Of a stretch of 64,000 bases of DNA, positions 46,348 to 58,973 are shown in pieces. Source of the DNA: Doris montereyensis (Eukaryota; Mollusca; Gastropoda; Nudibranchia; Dorididae). Position 1 is the stretch's first letter; each line of letters starts with the position of its first letter. Below the pieces are notes generated by a model that was not told where the DNA came from, did no database searches, and worked only from the letters and a program-made list of their open reading frames with translations. The stretch is taken from positions 384,299 through 448,298 of the forward strand of contig JAXRKP010000134.1 in the NCBI GenBank assembly GCA_037039925.1. The letters are read 5' to 3'. Position numbers and translations under genes: made by a program.

Positions 46348-47400
46348 GGATAAGATCGATTAGTTACAGAATGACAGAAAGACACGAGTCCATGGTCACA
46401 GCGAATGTGAACAAGGCTTAGGGACTGCATATTATTATTACCGTAGTATAATTCAATTGTTACTTAATTTCATGTCATGTTTGACACATCGGTAGCCGTT
46501 TACAACTCATCATTCTATTTTATTTCCTTCCCTTGGTGAAAATGACAATCATGTTATTATTTAATTTGTTTATCAGTATTGAAGAAAGAATAAAGATTTA
46601 TAATCATTTCATAACCCGATCATCGAAGCCCACGAATTGCTGTGCTTTTCCCGACGCGACAGAAATATTCGCATGCCATTAATCGTCTTGATTTGATGTC
46701 ACTGGCAGTAGTTGATCAGCCTCATATCAGCAATCGGTTATGAACTCAAAACCATTTCCACATAAGTTTACGTATTATTTTAATAGTTTTAGTGTAGATA
46801 AATCTAGACTTTTCTTCACAAGGTCCTACGAAATTTCTTTACCATAACATTCAATTTCCGCACATCACAGTCATATAATAGTACTCATTGGAACAAAGAT
46901 TGTCTACTGCTTGTAAGAAAGTGAAAATAATCAATTTGCTGTGAATAAACGCTAGATAGATCACGTGTTCTTGCAACCACCCTCCCACCCCGATATTTAG
47001 TTTTTGTTATAGCTATGAGTATGAAAGAAACAATGATAAAGTTCATATTTTGAAAGTTATGTTTTTGTAAGAAAAAAACAACACGAGAATATGTTCATTC
47101 TGAACACGTGTTCCATTTCTAGAAATGCAGTGTAGTAGCATTAGCAATGCTGTTCTAAATTTTCGCTTTGTGTTTTGGTTGTTGATGTGTGCCTTATCAT
47201 TCATTAAACAACAGAGTTTTTAAAGTTTAATACTCTGGATGCATGGATTGGATTCAGAAGAAAGGAAAACATCGTTATCTTCTTCAAGTTTCGCACTGTG
47301 TGTGCAAATATCGTACGGATAATCACCGTTTAAATTTTTTAAAAACTCCCCCAAAAACTCTTGATGAAATGACAGAAACGGGAAGGAACGGCATATACCA

Positions 47401-47642
<242 letters not shown>

Positions 47643-48096
47643 CAGAACAAAACAACTATTTAAAAAAACAACTCCAAAATAATAAAAATAACAGTTCGGT
47701 ACTGCAAACAGGACAACTTTAAAAAAAAAAGTAAAATACAAAACGAAACAAAACGGATGAGGATTCATAAAAATATTTTGACCTAGGCCTCCTTATGTAC
47801 ATGTGATATACTGGTACATGCGTGAACCAAGTCAGCACTACCACATGACACGCTGCTGGAGTTGCCGATTCTGCTAGTTGACTGAGTGCTAGTGCTAGTT
47901 GCTAGTGCTGTACTATATTACCACTACATACATGTAATAATATACGTACTGTATTGTTGCTGTCATCATCGTTATCACGACTATTTCCAAGATGCTATTA
48001 TCTTTTGCTGGTACTGGCAGCGGGCTATCCTAAAGAATACTATTGGCTTAAGATACAAGCACACGTCTCTTGTACTTGTACAGAGATAAAGACTAC

Positions 48097-48198
<102 letters not shown>

Positions 48199-48232
48199 CA
48201 GACAGAGGAATAGAGAGGAAGGAAATTAAAAT

Positions 48233-48420
48233 TTATCCCATCCATCATAAGCAGAGATCTCAGGGTGGTGGGTGTTGCTGGTAGGTCATATTTCTTTCCT
48301 TTCACTCTGCCACTTATTTTTCATCTTGCTGTTTCCTCTTAGTTCACCCCACAGAACACTAAAACTGTTTTAGTGTTCTGTGGTTCACCCTGAGATCACA
48401 ACGCATGGTGGATAGGATGG
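48233..48420 (+). repeat. Dispersed repeat D1, copy 5, with insertion
   Basis: A full D1 copy ('gttgctggtaggtcatattt', 'tttcatcttgctgtttcctc', 'tgagatcac') interrupted by a 33 bp palindrome. The left end also carries an inverted copy of its right end (catccatcataagcagagat against atctcag...gatgg). Confidence 0.8.
48342..48391. mobile_element. 33 bp perfect palindrome with 8 bp target duplication (hAT-like micro-element)
   Basis: The palindrome at 48,350-48,382 has 16 bp arms cacagaacactaaaac around a single T. It is flanked on both sides by gttcaccc (48,342-48,349 and 48,383-48,390). Other D1 copies have one copy of this 8-mer and no palindrome, so they show the empty site. An 8 bp duplication is the hallmark of hAT transposases. 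Confidence 0.75.
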
Positions 48421-48424
48421 ATTT

Positions 48425-48560
48425 CAATCCATCAACCCAAAAAATAATCTCAGGGTGAAGTAAGAGAAAACTTTTCTTGTTTACTTGAGATTTACCCACA
48501 CACCCTATGTGGAAGCAACAGCAAGAAAAAAGATATGCAAAATAAATGAACATAAACACA
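48425..48560 (-). repeat. Dispersed repeat D1, copy 6
   Basis: 'taatctcagggtgaagtaag' followed by 'caacagcaag', with ~35 bp of unrelated sequence (48,476-48,515) inside. Confidence 0.6.
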
Positions 48561-48834
48561 TGTACTAAAGTGAAAGGATAGGACTAAGATTAAACTTAGT
48601 AGTGCCTGTACATATACTCCAAATTTTAAATATTATGTAAAGTAAACCTTGTAAAAGATACCTGTTACAGGCAATAAAGATGGATAAAGGCGGATATATA
48701 TATAGGCCATATCCCCACACAAGTGCATGCTCACTGACTGTACATCATTTATCCCTCAGCAGGCCATTTCATTCAATTTTTTTCAACTCCTTGGGAGCAT
48801 ACCGTACAGCAGCAAAGTAGGCGCTTCGTACTGA

Positions 48835-49025
48835 TACTCCAACAAGATCTTTCTCTACCTACAGCTTGGTACTCATTCACACCTGAGTCAAGTGAGGAAA
48901 TCAGATTGATGAAGTACTTTTCCTTGGAGAATAACAAGAAAAAAACAACCTATGCCAGCCATGGGTATTGAACCAACGTCATCATGATTACAAACTCATA
49001 TTACTGATTTACTCACAACACTACG
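48835..49025 (-). repeat. tRNA-derived SINE, family B, copy 2
   Basis: Shares 'cttggtactcattcacacct' and 'gagtcaagtgaggaaatcag' with copy 1. On the - strand the head carries a B box, gttggttcaataccc. Confidence 0.75.
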
Positions 49026-50404
49026 GTTTCACTACATCTCTTTAAACAATTATAGGCAATGACATTTATTCTTGTTAAAGTCATTTGTGTGTCTAAGTTT
49101 AAGGAAATAAGCCTGTCCAGCACAATTAATAAGGTGAATTAGGAACAAACCACAAGATAAGCATAGTCAAACCTTCAATGACACAGCATGAGAATGGGAG
49201 AAAAATTGATATAATAAATAGAGAATGGTGAAAACCAACAGAAAAAGATAAAATAATAACAAAAACAACCTAATTAAAAATATAACATCGTGACAAAAAC
49301 TTACAAAAACACCTGAACAAAAGAAGAAGCAAAATTGTATTCCAGTTTCAGAACAAATTTTATGTGTAGTACTAGTACCTTTTTATTCGGGATGCATTTA
49401 TACATAAGTACATGTTTTTGAGAGCAAAAAAAAACACTCAACATAAAATTACATGCAGATGTATTATGTTTTTTTGACGGGAAGGCCTCAAGACGATGCA
49501 AAATGAAATAAATCATTTCCTTACCACACTACAGACTGTTAGTGTTAGTAGTATTAGGCCCTACTGCTAGTAATATCAGAATCAAATCATCACATCACAA
49601 TTTTTAAGATGTTTTTCTGTTTTGATTTTCAGTGATTAAGTTGACTCTCAGTCTTTTCGTTGTCTGACTGAATTTGACAAACAAAGAAGGAAAGGGTTAT
49701 AAGGCTACTGTAGCCCATATATAACTGTATCCCCCTTAAATTATATATAGGCTACCACTACCACATTTACCTGACAACCGACTCATCTCGGAACAATTCA
49801 ATATAGACGTCCAATAAGCGGTAGATCTACCCTAGATCTAGACCCATTATATTTTAATCGAATAATACTAATATCTAGATTTTTAATCTATTCTACTTTT
49901 AAAGATCTAGAATCTTGATAGATGTAGATCTGTAGCATGTTCCGATCTATAATGAAAGCACCCCTAGTGGCTAAGGCCCCTTAAGGAGCAGTTTGCGGCC
50001 TATCGAAATGCCGGGTTTTTGTCTATTTTTAGCCAGAATGACTTGAATAGTCTTGGGTAGCCTATGTATAATTTTACCCAGCCTGAAATCATATACAGGC
50101 TACCATAGCAATATCCGCCACCATTGAGGCTGAGAAGCTATTCTTCAACGACCATCAAGTATCAACTGGCATCCTTTCCATCATTTTTGTTTTGACCGTG
50201 CAAAAAAATAACAGGACCGCTGCGTTGCATAAGCTATGGAAATGCCCGGCTTTTGTCTATTTTTAGCCAGAATGACTTGAATAGTCTTCTTGGGTAGCCT
50301 ATGTATAATTTTACCCACCTGAAATTATATACAGGCTACCATAGCCTGTATAACCACTTCCAACAAAGAACATAATGTTATTGAGACATCCTCTCTCTAC
50401 TTTA

Positions 50405-50520
50405 AATTCTTTGTGCGGTGATCTCAAAGAGGATTCAGAAGAAACAGCAACCTGAATGATAAGTACAAAAGTGAAAGGAAAGAAGTGGAACCAACCTGCA
50501 GTGCTCTCCAACTGCCCACA
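50405..50520 (-). repeat. Dispersed repeat D1, copy 7
   Basis: 'gcggtgatctcaaagaggat', 'gaagaaacagcaacctga', 'gtgaaaggaaagaagtggaa', 'tccaactgcccac'. Confidence 0.7.
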
Positions 50521-50919
50521 TTTCAAATTCAACAAAATCATTTAATATTAGTTGGTATGGAGGGTAACGGGGGGGGGGGGGTCAGGTGTTTGGGGTAGGA
50601 ATATCAGGTTGGGATGCATCAGTAAGTTGATGCAAAGTACAGCTTATAACATGAACTATTTTTTGTTGGAGATTGTTTTTGATAACAACATTTATAACTC
50701 TGATCCAGTCATAACTCTACCCTTTTCACAGAAATGACACATTGTGTATTACTCTTAAAACAAGAATAAATAACACGAAAAAAAGAAAGAAAAACAGCAT
50801 CATTCTACAGCTGAAAATAACTACTGGCATTATAAATGATTGACTGTATTATAGACAGGGGCAGGTATCTATGCAAAGCATTAACTTCCATTCTTTTCTT
50901 TTACAAATTAAGAAATATG

Positions 50920-51028
<109 letters not shown>

Positions 51029-51799
51029 TTAATGAAATTCAATGGGCTTGCATGATTTTTTAAAAGAATTCACACTGCCTACTAAATGGAGTGATCTTAG
51101 AGGGAATTAAAAAACATAGCTAGTGAAAATAAACGGTGGTGATTTGTTTAAGATGATATGAGAGAATGCTTTATATATTTCAATTAAAGCATTATAATCA
51201 TCCATTTCTGTTGGTAAGTATGGTGATAAATCACTGCCTCTGTTGTGATTACCCTGTTATAATATATAAGGGGTCTTTTTTACCTCTGCATAGATTTATA
51301 GAGTTTTAGCTGTTATTTTATTAATAAAAACATGAGCATTTCACTTGGGTTGTGAAATGCATAATCTTCTGTTCGTCTCTAGGAAATTTACACTTGTGTT
51401 GATGAACAATGGTTCACAAATACTTGAGTAAATGGAATGGCTGTCATGAACAGCCTTCAGACAACAAAATAATAAACACAAATTGTGACAGGATCTTTCT
51501 TTCTAAATTTCCTTTTTAATAAATACGTACACTTAAGTACAAGGTAGGAAGAGTATTATATATATACATAAAAGTGAAAGTAATGACAATCAAAAACACC
51601 TTTTAAATGAACTAGACAAGTAATGCAAAATTTAAATTCAACAATAACATTCACAAAATAAAAAAGACTTGCCCTTTGTGAGTTTTATTGCACTGAAAAT
51701 GTAGACAAATATTGTTCATCTTTATACCGTTGATATGCAACTGGTATCAGTTACTAACCAAATCACAAATCAACATCCTGTTTGTTTCATTGTAATTTA

Positions 51800-51925
51800 C
51801 TCTGTCCATCATACGTGATGATCTAAGGGAGAATTAAGAGGAAACAGCAAGATGAAAGACAGGCTGAATAGTGAAAGGAAAGAAGTAGGACCTACCCGAC
51901 ACCCCTCAACCAGCCACTCAGCATC
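51800..51925 (-). repeat. Dispersed repeat D1, copy 8
   Basis: 'tgatgatctaagggagaatt', 'aagaggaaacagcaagatga', 'gtgaaaggaaagaagtagga', 'cctcaaccagccac'. Confidence 0.75.
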
Positions 51926-53007
51926 CTGTGAAAAATTCATGTCAGATAAAGGTGATTGAAGAAAAACAAAACACAAAGGAATGATGGAACATTCAGTATT
52001 GAAAACAAATTCCAAATTTCTGATTTCCCTAGCTCATAACAGGAATATTCCTAGCCACTCATCAAACACATGACATACTCATAACACTAACTAACACACA
52101 TGCACACATGAGACAAAGAAAAAGGATTAAACAAAATAAATGAGTAATGCAAAGGAAGCTCTGAACAATTTAAGATACAATGCAGTAGTACTAGTAGAGA
52201 TCAACATCAATAGCAAAGGAACGTTCATGCTTTACATTTTGATATCTAGGACAGAAATGAACAGCAACATTTAGAGAAAAAGGCTTTGGATTTCAAAATG
52301 TAAAGATTTGATAAGGAACCACAACATGCATCAACAATAAACACTTTGTACGGTCTACTTAAGAAAAAACATATATTGCAAACTTTCATAATGTCCAAAC
52401 AATACGATTCCCAGTTAATACATCAATAATTAAAGAATACCAATATCATAACATACTTTATTGGAATAAGACGTAAGACTACGTATTCTGACAGGCTAAA
52501 GTTGGAATGCATAAGCATAACTTGGAACATCTATTAACATCAAGTCACCAGAAACAGAGGGAGAACATAATGTAAGCACTTCCATTATAAAAGATGCAAG
52601 TAAAACAGAAAATCACTTGAGATGGCAAGGCATGATAAAGTTAATTGAAAATGTTTTGTTGATATCTTACTCTCATCTATGTAGAAAAATAAAATTGTAA
52701 TGAAAGTGTCTTTTACCAGTTGACTACGTCTATGCAAATGACTTAAGAGTAGTCCCAGTTATCAATGAATGTAATTGTAATACTATATCATTGAACAAGC
52801 TTTCTATAAATGCTTATCAAGTGTGTATGTAACATTCTGAAGACCTCCTAACTTCTTCCCAAAGTGAACTGTTATTCAACTGCCTTTACTAAATTTTCAA
52901 CTCTTAAATTTTGTGAAAAGCATACTTTAATTTTTTTCCTTTTTAAATGTATGTGTATTCTTATAGCATAATGAAATAATGTATATTAAATTGTGTGTGA
53001 GCGTCCT

Positions 53008-53285
<278 letters not shown>

Positions 53286-53438
53286 GGACAGACAGAAACC
53301 CACACACACATATGGACAAAGACTAAGTGAAATGACAACACTTGTTAGGCAATAGTGAAAATAAGCAGGATCTATCAACATCAACATGGGAAATAAAAAA
53401 TAAAAACATTTTCATGCTTTTTCTATCACTAAAAATAT

Positions 53439-53552
53439 TCACTGATACAGCAAAATATCAGTAAAAATGGCTTCAAGGATAACAAGGATACCAACAGCAT
53501 AAAGAAACCATGTCTTTCCCTTGGGTAGATCTCCTCTGCGAGTAAAAACAAC
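53439..53552 (-). CDS. Membrane protein last exon
   Basis: Acceptor ctccaatttcag. Encodes VVFTRRGDLPKGKTWFLYAV and GILVILEAIFTDILLYQ, then TGA. Confidence 0.75.
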   Translation of the reverse strand, partial: VVFTRRGDLPKGKTWFLYAVGILVILEAIFTDILLYQ

Positions 53553-54529
53553 CTGAAATTGGAGATAAACAAAAGAAACCTCACTCAATGTTTCTTTCGT
53601 TCTTTCCAATAAACATGTAATTATAACAAACAAAAGATGGAGAGTAATGAAAAAAAGACTTACAAAAAACCCTCAGAAAATGAATACATTATGTTGTGAA
53701 CATCATAAAAGATAGTAAAAGAAATTGAGTCTATCACTGCTTTCAGATCTTATAGCTTTCTCTGACATTCAGGATAGGAAAATAAAGGTAAGGTAAAGGT
53801 ATAGTGATTTAAGTTCAGTGGGTAACGTGAGCAAATTTGAGTGACTTATTCACTTCATACTTCATGTATTCATATCTTCAATTTAAACATATTCCTCATC
53901 AGCAAGTGGTTGCTTTAAAAAATCAAGTCATCACATATTTTGTACATAACCAGTTTGCTTGTCGATTGTTTGCCTAGACCATGACGGAGATAGCCTATGT
54001 TTTTGTCTTTGGCAGATTTACTTTAATATCAGATGATGCATTTTATGTTAAACATATTATGTCAGATCTAAACATGATTACATTTTTCTATTAAATGAAT
54101 GGAAGGATATCTCAACTTTAAAACAAATGGCAAAACTTACCATTATGATCTCTATCACAGCAAATCCAAACAAACACAGTCCAAGGAGAAAATACATGCT
54201 CCCATTTTCTTCTGATTTGACCATTTGGACAATTGAAAGTACCACACTAATCTAAAAAATAAATGACATTATTTAAATTATTATTAGGTATTACATTTCT
54301 AATATTCAGTTTAAAAGGTCATCACATATATATATATATAGCAATTATAATCCAGAAATAAAACTGAAGATTGTAAAAAGTTAGTTAAACAATAAATTAC
54401 TCTATTTTCATCTTGCAAAATCTTTTTAATAGAATTTTTTATCTATATTTCATGGACTGGAGGTCAGCTGAATGAACTTACTGTAACCATGAGGACGACC
54501 AAGACCACAAAGAGAACCTGAATCCGCCT
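53439..54529 (-). CDS. C-terminal part of a small three-pass membrane protein (5' end not found)
   Basis: Three phase-0 exons (- strand) 54529-54482, 54251-54141 and 53552-53439, all GT-AG, join into a 90-residue reading ending in TGA. The first has a basic start, RRIQ, then one hydrophobic segment (VLFVVLVVLMVT-ISVVLSIV). A second segment is YFLLGLCLFGFAVIEIIMVV, a loop TRRGDLPKGK follows, and then a third segment WFLYAVGILVILEAIFTDIL. I do not recognise the family. The 5' exons should lie beyond 54,529 on the - strand, and a piggyBac element sits in that direction. Consistent splice phases make a real gene likely. Confidence 0.75.
54141..54251 (-). CDS. Membrane protein internal exon, 37 codons
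   Basis: Acceptor attttttag, donor ATG|gtaagt. Encodes ISVVLSIVQMVKSEENGSMY and FLLGLCLFGFAVIEIIM. Confidence 0.75.
54482..54529 (-). CDS. Membrane protein internal exon, 16 codons
   Basis: Acceptor taaatttcag, donor ACA|gtaagt. Encodes RRIQVLFVVLVVLMVT. A very short exon supported by its fit in phase and hydrophobicity with the next one. Confidence 0.65.
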
Positions 54530-54882
54530 CTGAAATTTACATGAAATGAGTAAATCAAAAATAATACCATAAAAAAAAAGAGCATAACATAGCAAGCATT
54601 TCTTCTATGATATATTGTAGTAATTCAGGATTTCAAGAATTGTATTCTCCTTTTACAAATTCCGTGATAAAACTAGCTCAAACTTCTAGGAGTCCTTGCG
54701 CTGAAAGCAGGGACTCTTTTAACCCTAACTGTACAATGGAGGTAAAATCGGTACCCCAGAGGTTGTTTTTATGCCTGTTTAAACGTTAAAACATAAGAAA
54801 TATTTCATTGAAATTTTCAGTACTCCAAAAAATTATACTGCCTCCTCTTTATCATTCTTGCTTACACCAGGTTTTCACTCTT

Positions 54883-54965
54883 TTGGGAGACTCGGTAGTA
54901 CAGAGACAATGTATCGGCCTGTCAACCCACAGGTCGTGGGTTCAAGCCATGCCGATGGTTGAAAA
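54883..54965 (+). repeat. tRNA-like SINE head
   Basis: A-box-like 'actcggtagtacagagacaa' and B-box-like 'gtgggttcaagcc' with SINE-type spacing. It does not fold into a convincing tRNA. Confidence 0.5.
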
Positions 54966-55131
54966 TGTTGACAATGCTTTGTTTTCTGACCGCCGCCTTT
55001 TTGAGTTTGCAGGCATGGCCATCTGTCCTGTGTTCTTTAAAATATGTCATCTGTTGTTTATATTTAGCTGTTGCTTTATATCAATTGTTTGCTAGGAAGC
55101 TAAATCAAATAAAAATGTTTCTGATTTTAAT

Positions 55132-55235
55132 TTGATTTGATTTTACTCACATCCACAACTTAGGTGATCTGAGGGGTTTTGGTAGGATTACAATTTTATT
55201 TTGCATAGGCTTCCCTGTGAACAGCCACACCCACC
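55132..55235 (-). repeat. SINE family A, 3' fragment
   Basis: 'cacatccacaactta.ggtga', 'ggttttggtaggatt' and 'cttccctgtgaacagcc' match 30,335-30,420 in the same orientation. Confidence 0.7.
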
Positions 55236-55396
55236 TAATGGTATTAGAATAAAGACCTCCAAACTGCATGACATTTGAATGATGACTCAAATGAACTAAC
55301 AGGAAAAGGACATCGAAACAAAAGGAAAGTCACTAATAAATGAATTCGTAGCTTTTTATTGTAGAGTTATTGGATATAATTTAATCAATTAAAAGA

Positions 55397-55635
55397 TACA
55401 CATGGCGGCAGCGGTTTAGTCTTCATACTCTAGGTGGATTGACACCTAGTCCAATTGGAGATGGTCAACAAAAGAAAGGAGCAAGGAAGTCCGTTGTGCA
55501 GACACAACACTCTGTTCATGTTAAAGATCCTGTGGCTGTTTATAAGGCAGTCCGAGCAAAATTAAAAATCCTATCAAAATGTCAGAGATCTCCTTAGTTG
55601 TGGAATTGGGTAAATTAGATAAAATTTCACCCTAG
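55397..55635 (+). repeat. SINE family A, copy 4
   Basis: 'gtggattgacacctagtcca', 'cacaacactctgttcatgtt', 'aaagatcctgtggctgttta' and 'ggcagtccgagcaaaatt' match the reverse complement of 30,318-30,650. The tRNA head is eroded. Confidence 0.75.
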
Positions 55636-55670
55636 TACGGATCAGACAGTCTACAAAAACAAAGAAACAA

Positions 55671-55890
55671 CTCATTATACCACCATCCACCAATGATTTG
55701 GCCTTAACATTCCTTAATAACTATTGTAAACTGAAAAGAACTCATTATACCACCAATGATTTGGCCTTAACATTCCTTAATAACTATTGTAAACTGAAAA
55801 GAACTCATTATACCACCATCCACCAATGATTTGGCCTTAACATTCCTTAATAACTATTGTAAACTGAAAAGAACTCATTATACCGCCACC
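55671..55890. repeat. ~70 bp tandem repeat, 3 units
   Basis: Units read actcattataccacc, ccaatgatttggccttaaca, ttccttaataactattgtaa, actgaaaaga; the middle unit lacks 7 bp. The next partial unit runs directly into a reversed MITE M1 end (55,871-55,940). Confidence 0.9.
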
Positions 55891-56041
55891 ATACATTATG
55901 GCCCCCTTCCCTGAAGCGATGCAAGCAGGTAGAATCTAGCTTGGTGTCTTGTTTCATCCACACCTGCAATTCACTTTTTTTCTTTCACTCTATGTAATCC
56001 TTGGCTAAGGAACCAGGATGTATGCATAAAGACAAACACAA

Positions 56042-56130
56042 GTTAGCTCTGTTGGTAGCACGCTTTCTTTTCATGGCGAGGCAATGGGTGTCGACGCCGA
56101 GGTCACAGGTTCAATCTCCATGGTGGCCAA
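56042..56130 (+). repeat. tRNA-like stretch, probable SINE head
   Basis: 'gttagctctgttggtagcac' resembles an A box and 'caggttcaatctcc' a B box, about 50 bp apart, more than in a normal tRNA without an intron. Confidence 0.4.
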
Positions 56131-56295
56131 GATTTTTTTCTGTCTATTCCTAGTATATGTCTTGCCTTCGTTCCTATGGGGCTTTAACTCATTCCCTACT
56201 TGACCTAGATTCCCCTGTGAGTCACGGCTGGACACGCCCATTTTACAGATTTTTTTGTTTTATCCACCCTGCTCTCAAACATTCATCCTTCTTGC

Positions 56296-57016
56296 TTTCC
56301 ATGACTTCCAACATACACATATTATATATGAAATTGAAGGTAATGAAATGGCGAATTACACAAAAATGTGTTTGAGATGATTTGGGGTATTGGAAAAAAG
56401 AAAATAACAGGTAAACTATAAATCTCATAAAAATGGAGCAATTTACATATATTTTGTTTTCACTTACTTGAGTTATATCTCACCTAATCCTTCTTCTATG
56501 GCAATAGAAATTTTTGTACAGGTGCATAATCCATTTAGAAATGTTTTGTGAAAGTTTGATTGTTTTACTATTGTCCAAAAGAAAGTTATGCCCAAAAACC
56601 TAAATGTCCCTCTCGGCCGAATAAAATGAACGAATTGAAAAGCCGCTATCCACTCTCCTTTCCATGACTTCCACCATACACAAATTATATATGAAATTGA
56701 AGGTAATGAAACGGCGAATTACATAAAAATGTGTTTGAGATGATTTGGGGTATTGGAAAAAAAGAAAAAGAGAGGTAAATTAAAAATCACATAAAAATGA
56801 AACAATTTATATATATTTTTTTCCACTTACTTGAGTTATATCTCAGCTACTTCTACGGCAATGAAATTTTGTGTACAGGTGCATAATCCAATTAAAAATG
56901 TTTTGTGAAAGTTTGCTTATTTTACTATGGTCCAAAAGAAAGTTATGCACAAAAACCTAAATGTCCCTCTCGGCCGAATAAAACGAACAAACTGAAAAGC
57001 CGATATCCACTCTCCT
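56296..57016. repeat. ~360 bp tandem duplication inside the piggyBac element
   Basis: 56,296-56,655 and 56,660-57,016 share 'tttccatgacttcca.catac', 'gatgatttggggtattggaa', 'aggtgcataatcca' and 'aatgtccctctcggccgaat'. Both lie in the non-coding 3' side of the transposase. Confidence 0.9.
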
Positions 57017-57044
57017 CCTTCCTTTCTCGTCTATTACTGCAGAT

Positions 57045-58973
57045 TTAGTCTGGTGTGCCACAGCCTGAAACAGTCTTTCTTGCACAGATGTGGTCTGCCT
57101 GTACATACCGAGCACACATTTGTTGTTCTTTTCTCTTTTCAGGTCTGCTGCAAACTCTACAGTTGCGGTCTTTATCAGCTGACTCCATGAAATGGGAGGA
57201 CGGAGCAATCCTTTCCGCATTGTTGACTGGGGGTGGTCGGCTGGGAATTATCATACCAGCAGCTGCCGCATCAGTCAGTTGGATAATGAGATTATCCTTG
57301 AACTGACTGAGTGACAGCCGATGGTAGCTTTCATCTCGTGGTCGTGTCAGATCAAAAAGAATGCTGGCATTGATGTGGGCCAGTTCAAGGAGCCAGAAGA
57401 AAATTTTCTTCCACCACTTGTAAGATTTTGCGCTTATGAGCACCGTAGTAGGTGACTTGTTGGTCAGCACGATCACACCCATTCATATTTTGGTTGTACT
57501 GTTGAATTGGTGTGGGCTTGTCAACAATGTGGCCTCTTTTTCGTCTCACTGGTGTCGTAGCGACCTCACCACATGACGTGACAAGCGAACAAATTTTTTT
57601 TCCTTTTTGTCACGAAAAGCCACAACGAGGTACTTACATCCTTCATCACTGTACCACGTCATTTTGTTTTGCTCCAGCTTGAGCGTTTTTAATTGCTTAG
57701 GCAAATATTTCCGTCGCACATCGATGGTTCCAGTGTAGTGGTGACGGTTGTGTGACAGAAATTCCAGCAAAGGCACCGACGTATAGAAACGATCACCGAA
57801 AACATGATGGCCCTTGTCCAATGGTGACGGTAGCTTTGCAAAAACTTTGACAGCTTGGGCAGATGTTGGGTCAATGTCTGGGTGATATGATGTATTAGCA
57901 CCATAATAGGTGAACACATTGTAGACATACCCAGTAGCACTGTCGCAGAGGCCGAAGGTCTTGATGTGATATTTGGACGGCTTTGACGCATTGAATTGCT
58001 TGTGTCGCCACCGTCCCTTATACCCGATGATCATCTCATCAATGGACATTTCTTTGTCAGGGTAGAACGCATTTTGAAATCTAACCATCAATGATTCCAG
58101 AAATGGCTCGATCTTCTTCTGCTGCAATGAATCCTTCCCACCCGCATGGAGCATCGTGTGATACAACATTTCAAATCGTTGCCGAGTCATCATCTGTCCA
58201 TACCAGGGTGTATATTTGTGTTTTCTCTTTGTTGCCCAGTAGTCCTTTATACTCGGTCTTGGATCGAGACCCATGGCAATCAGGATGGCAAAGAATGTCA
58301 GCAAATCTGGTCGTGAAACGGGCTCCATCCGATTATAAATTGAATGCTGACGATGGGGAGTGTTTAGCATTTTCCGTTTCTCGCCATAGGCGTTGATGTT
58401 GGTGAGAAGACTGTCCAAAATATCAGGAGCTAGCAGAGAAAATAAACAATCTAATTCAGACGAATTTGCGGTGCACAGTTCTTTGTTGACACCATGAGAT
58501 TGAGCACGAACGAAGCGAAAATTCATCTGCGTGTTCCCAGTTGTCACCTCCTTCCATGTCAAATTTTCACCCGCCTCTCTAATACCAGATCTATCTACTA
58601 TCCTTGGGGCTGGGGTATCACTACTATCACCATTGACAGTATTCTCTAACTCTAGATCTACAGTGCTAGCAGCAGAGGAACCATTTCTTTTCTGCAATGG
58701 TGCAGTAGATCTAGACGTTGAGGGTCTAATTTCTTGAACCTCTTCCTCACTATCACTCGATGCAGATGAAGAATGATACTGATAGTCATCACAACTGGAT
58801 TGACCATCATCTGACTCACTATCTGATAGAATTGAGGGCAAATCCTCATCCATTTCTATCATTTGAAGTGCCCTTTCAGTGCACCGACGTTTACGGGGCG
58901 TGGCTGCGAGGGTGTGGAATCCATCGTGAAGTAAACAAAGAGATTGCGCTTGAAATTCAACAAAAATCGTCAC
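57045..58973 (-). pseudogene. piggyBac transposase, two frameshifts
   Basis: Cut-and-paste transposase acting at TTAA. The first frame (58,973-57,546) holds an acidic N-terminus and the DDE core with MSIDEMIIGYKGRWRHKQFN (first Asp) and HHVFGDRFYTSVPLLEFL (second Asp). The second frame carries KPTPIQQYNQNMNGCDRADQ near 57,470 (third Asp). The third frame (to 57,045) has SYKWWKKIFFWLLELAHINA and a Cys-rich end with CRVCSRPEKRKEQ. Breaks fall near an A8 run (57,592-57,600) and an A4 run (about 57,433). All three Asp residues are present, so it may be intact in the organism. Confidence 0.9.

Larger units (their letters stand above)
43912..47404. other. Intergenic with MITE fragments and AGATCTAGA-rich DNA
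   Basis: 44,183-44,245 resembles the left end of the 42,547 MITE (tttacaacagg...ctgttgtagcc). 45,225-45,300 and 45,590-46,110 are rich in AGATCTAGA words. Two related blocks lie at 45,694-45,905 and 45,985-46,132, and a perfect hairpin at 46,320-46,347. No coding gene could be supported. Confidence 0.6.
54530..56183. other. SINE fragments and a short tandem repeat
   Basis: Contains a tRNA-like head at 54,883-54,965, SINE A pieces at 55,132-55,235 and 55,397-55,635, a tandem repeat with MITE M1 end at 55,671-55,940, and another tRNA-like stretch at 56,042-56,130. No exon could be supported. Confidence 0.6.
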
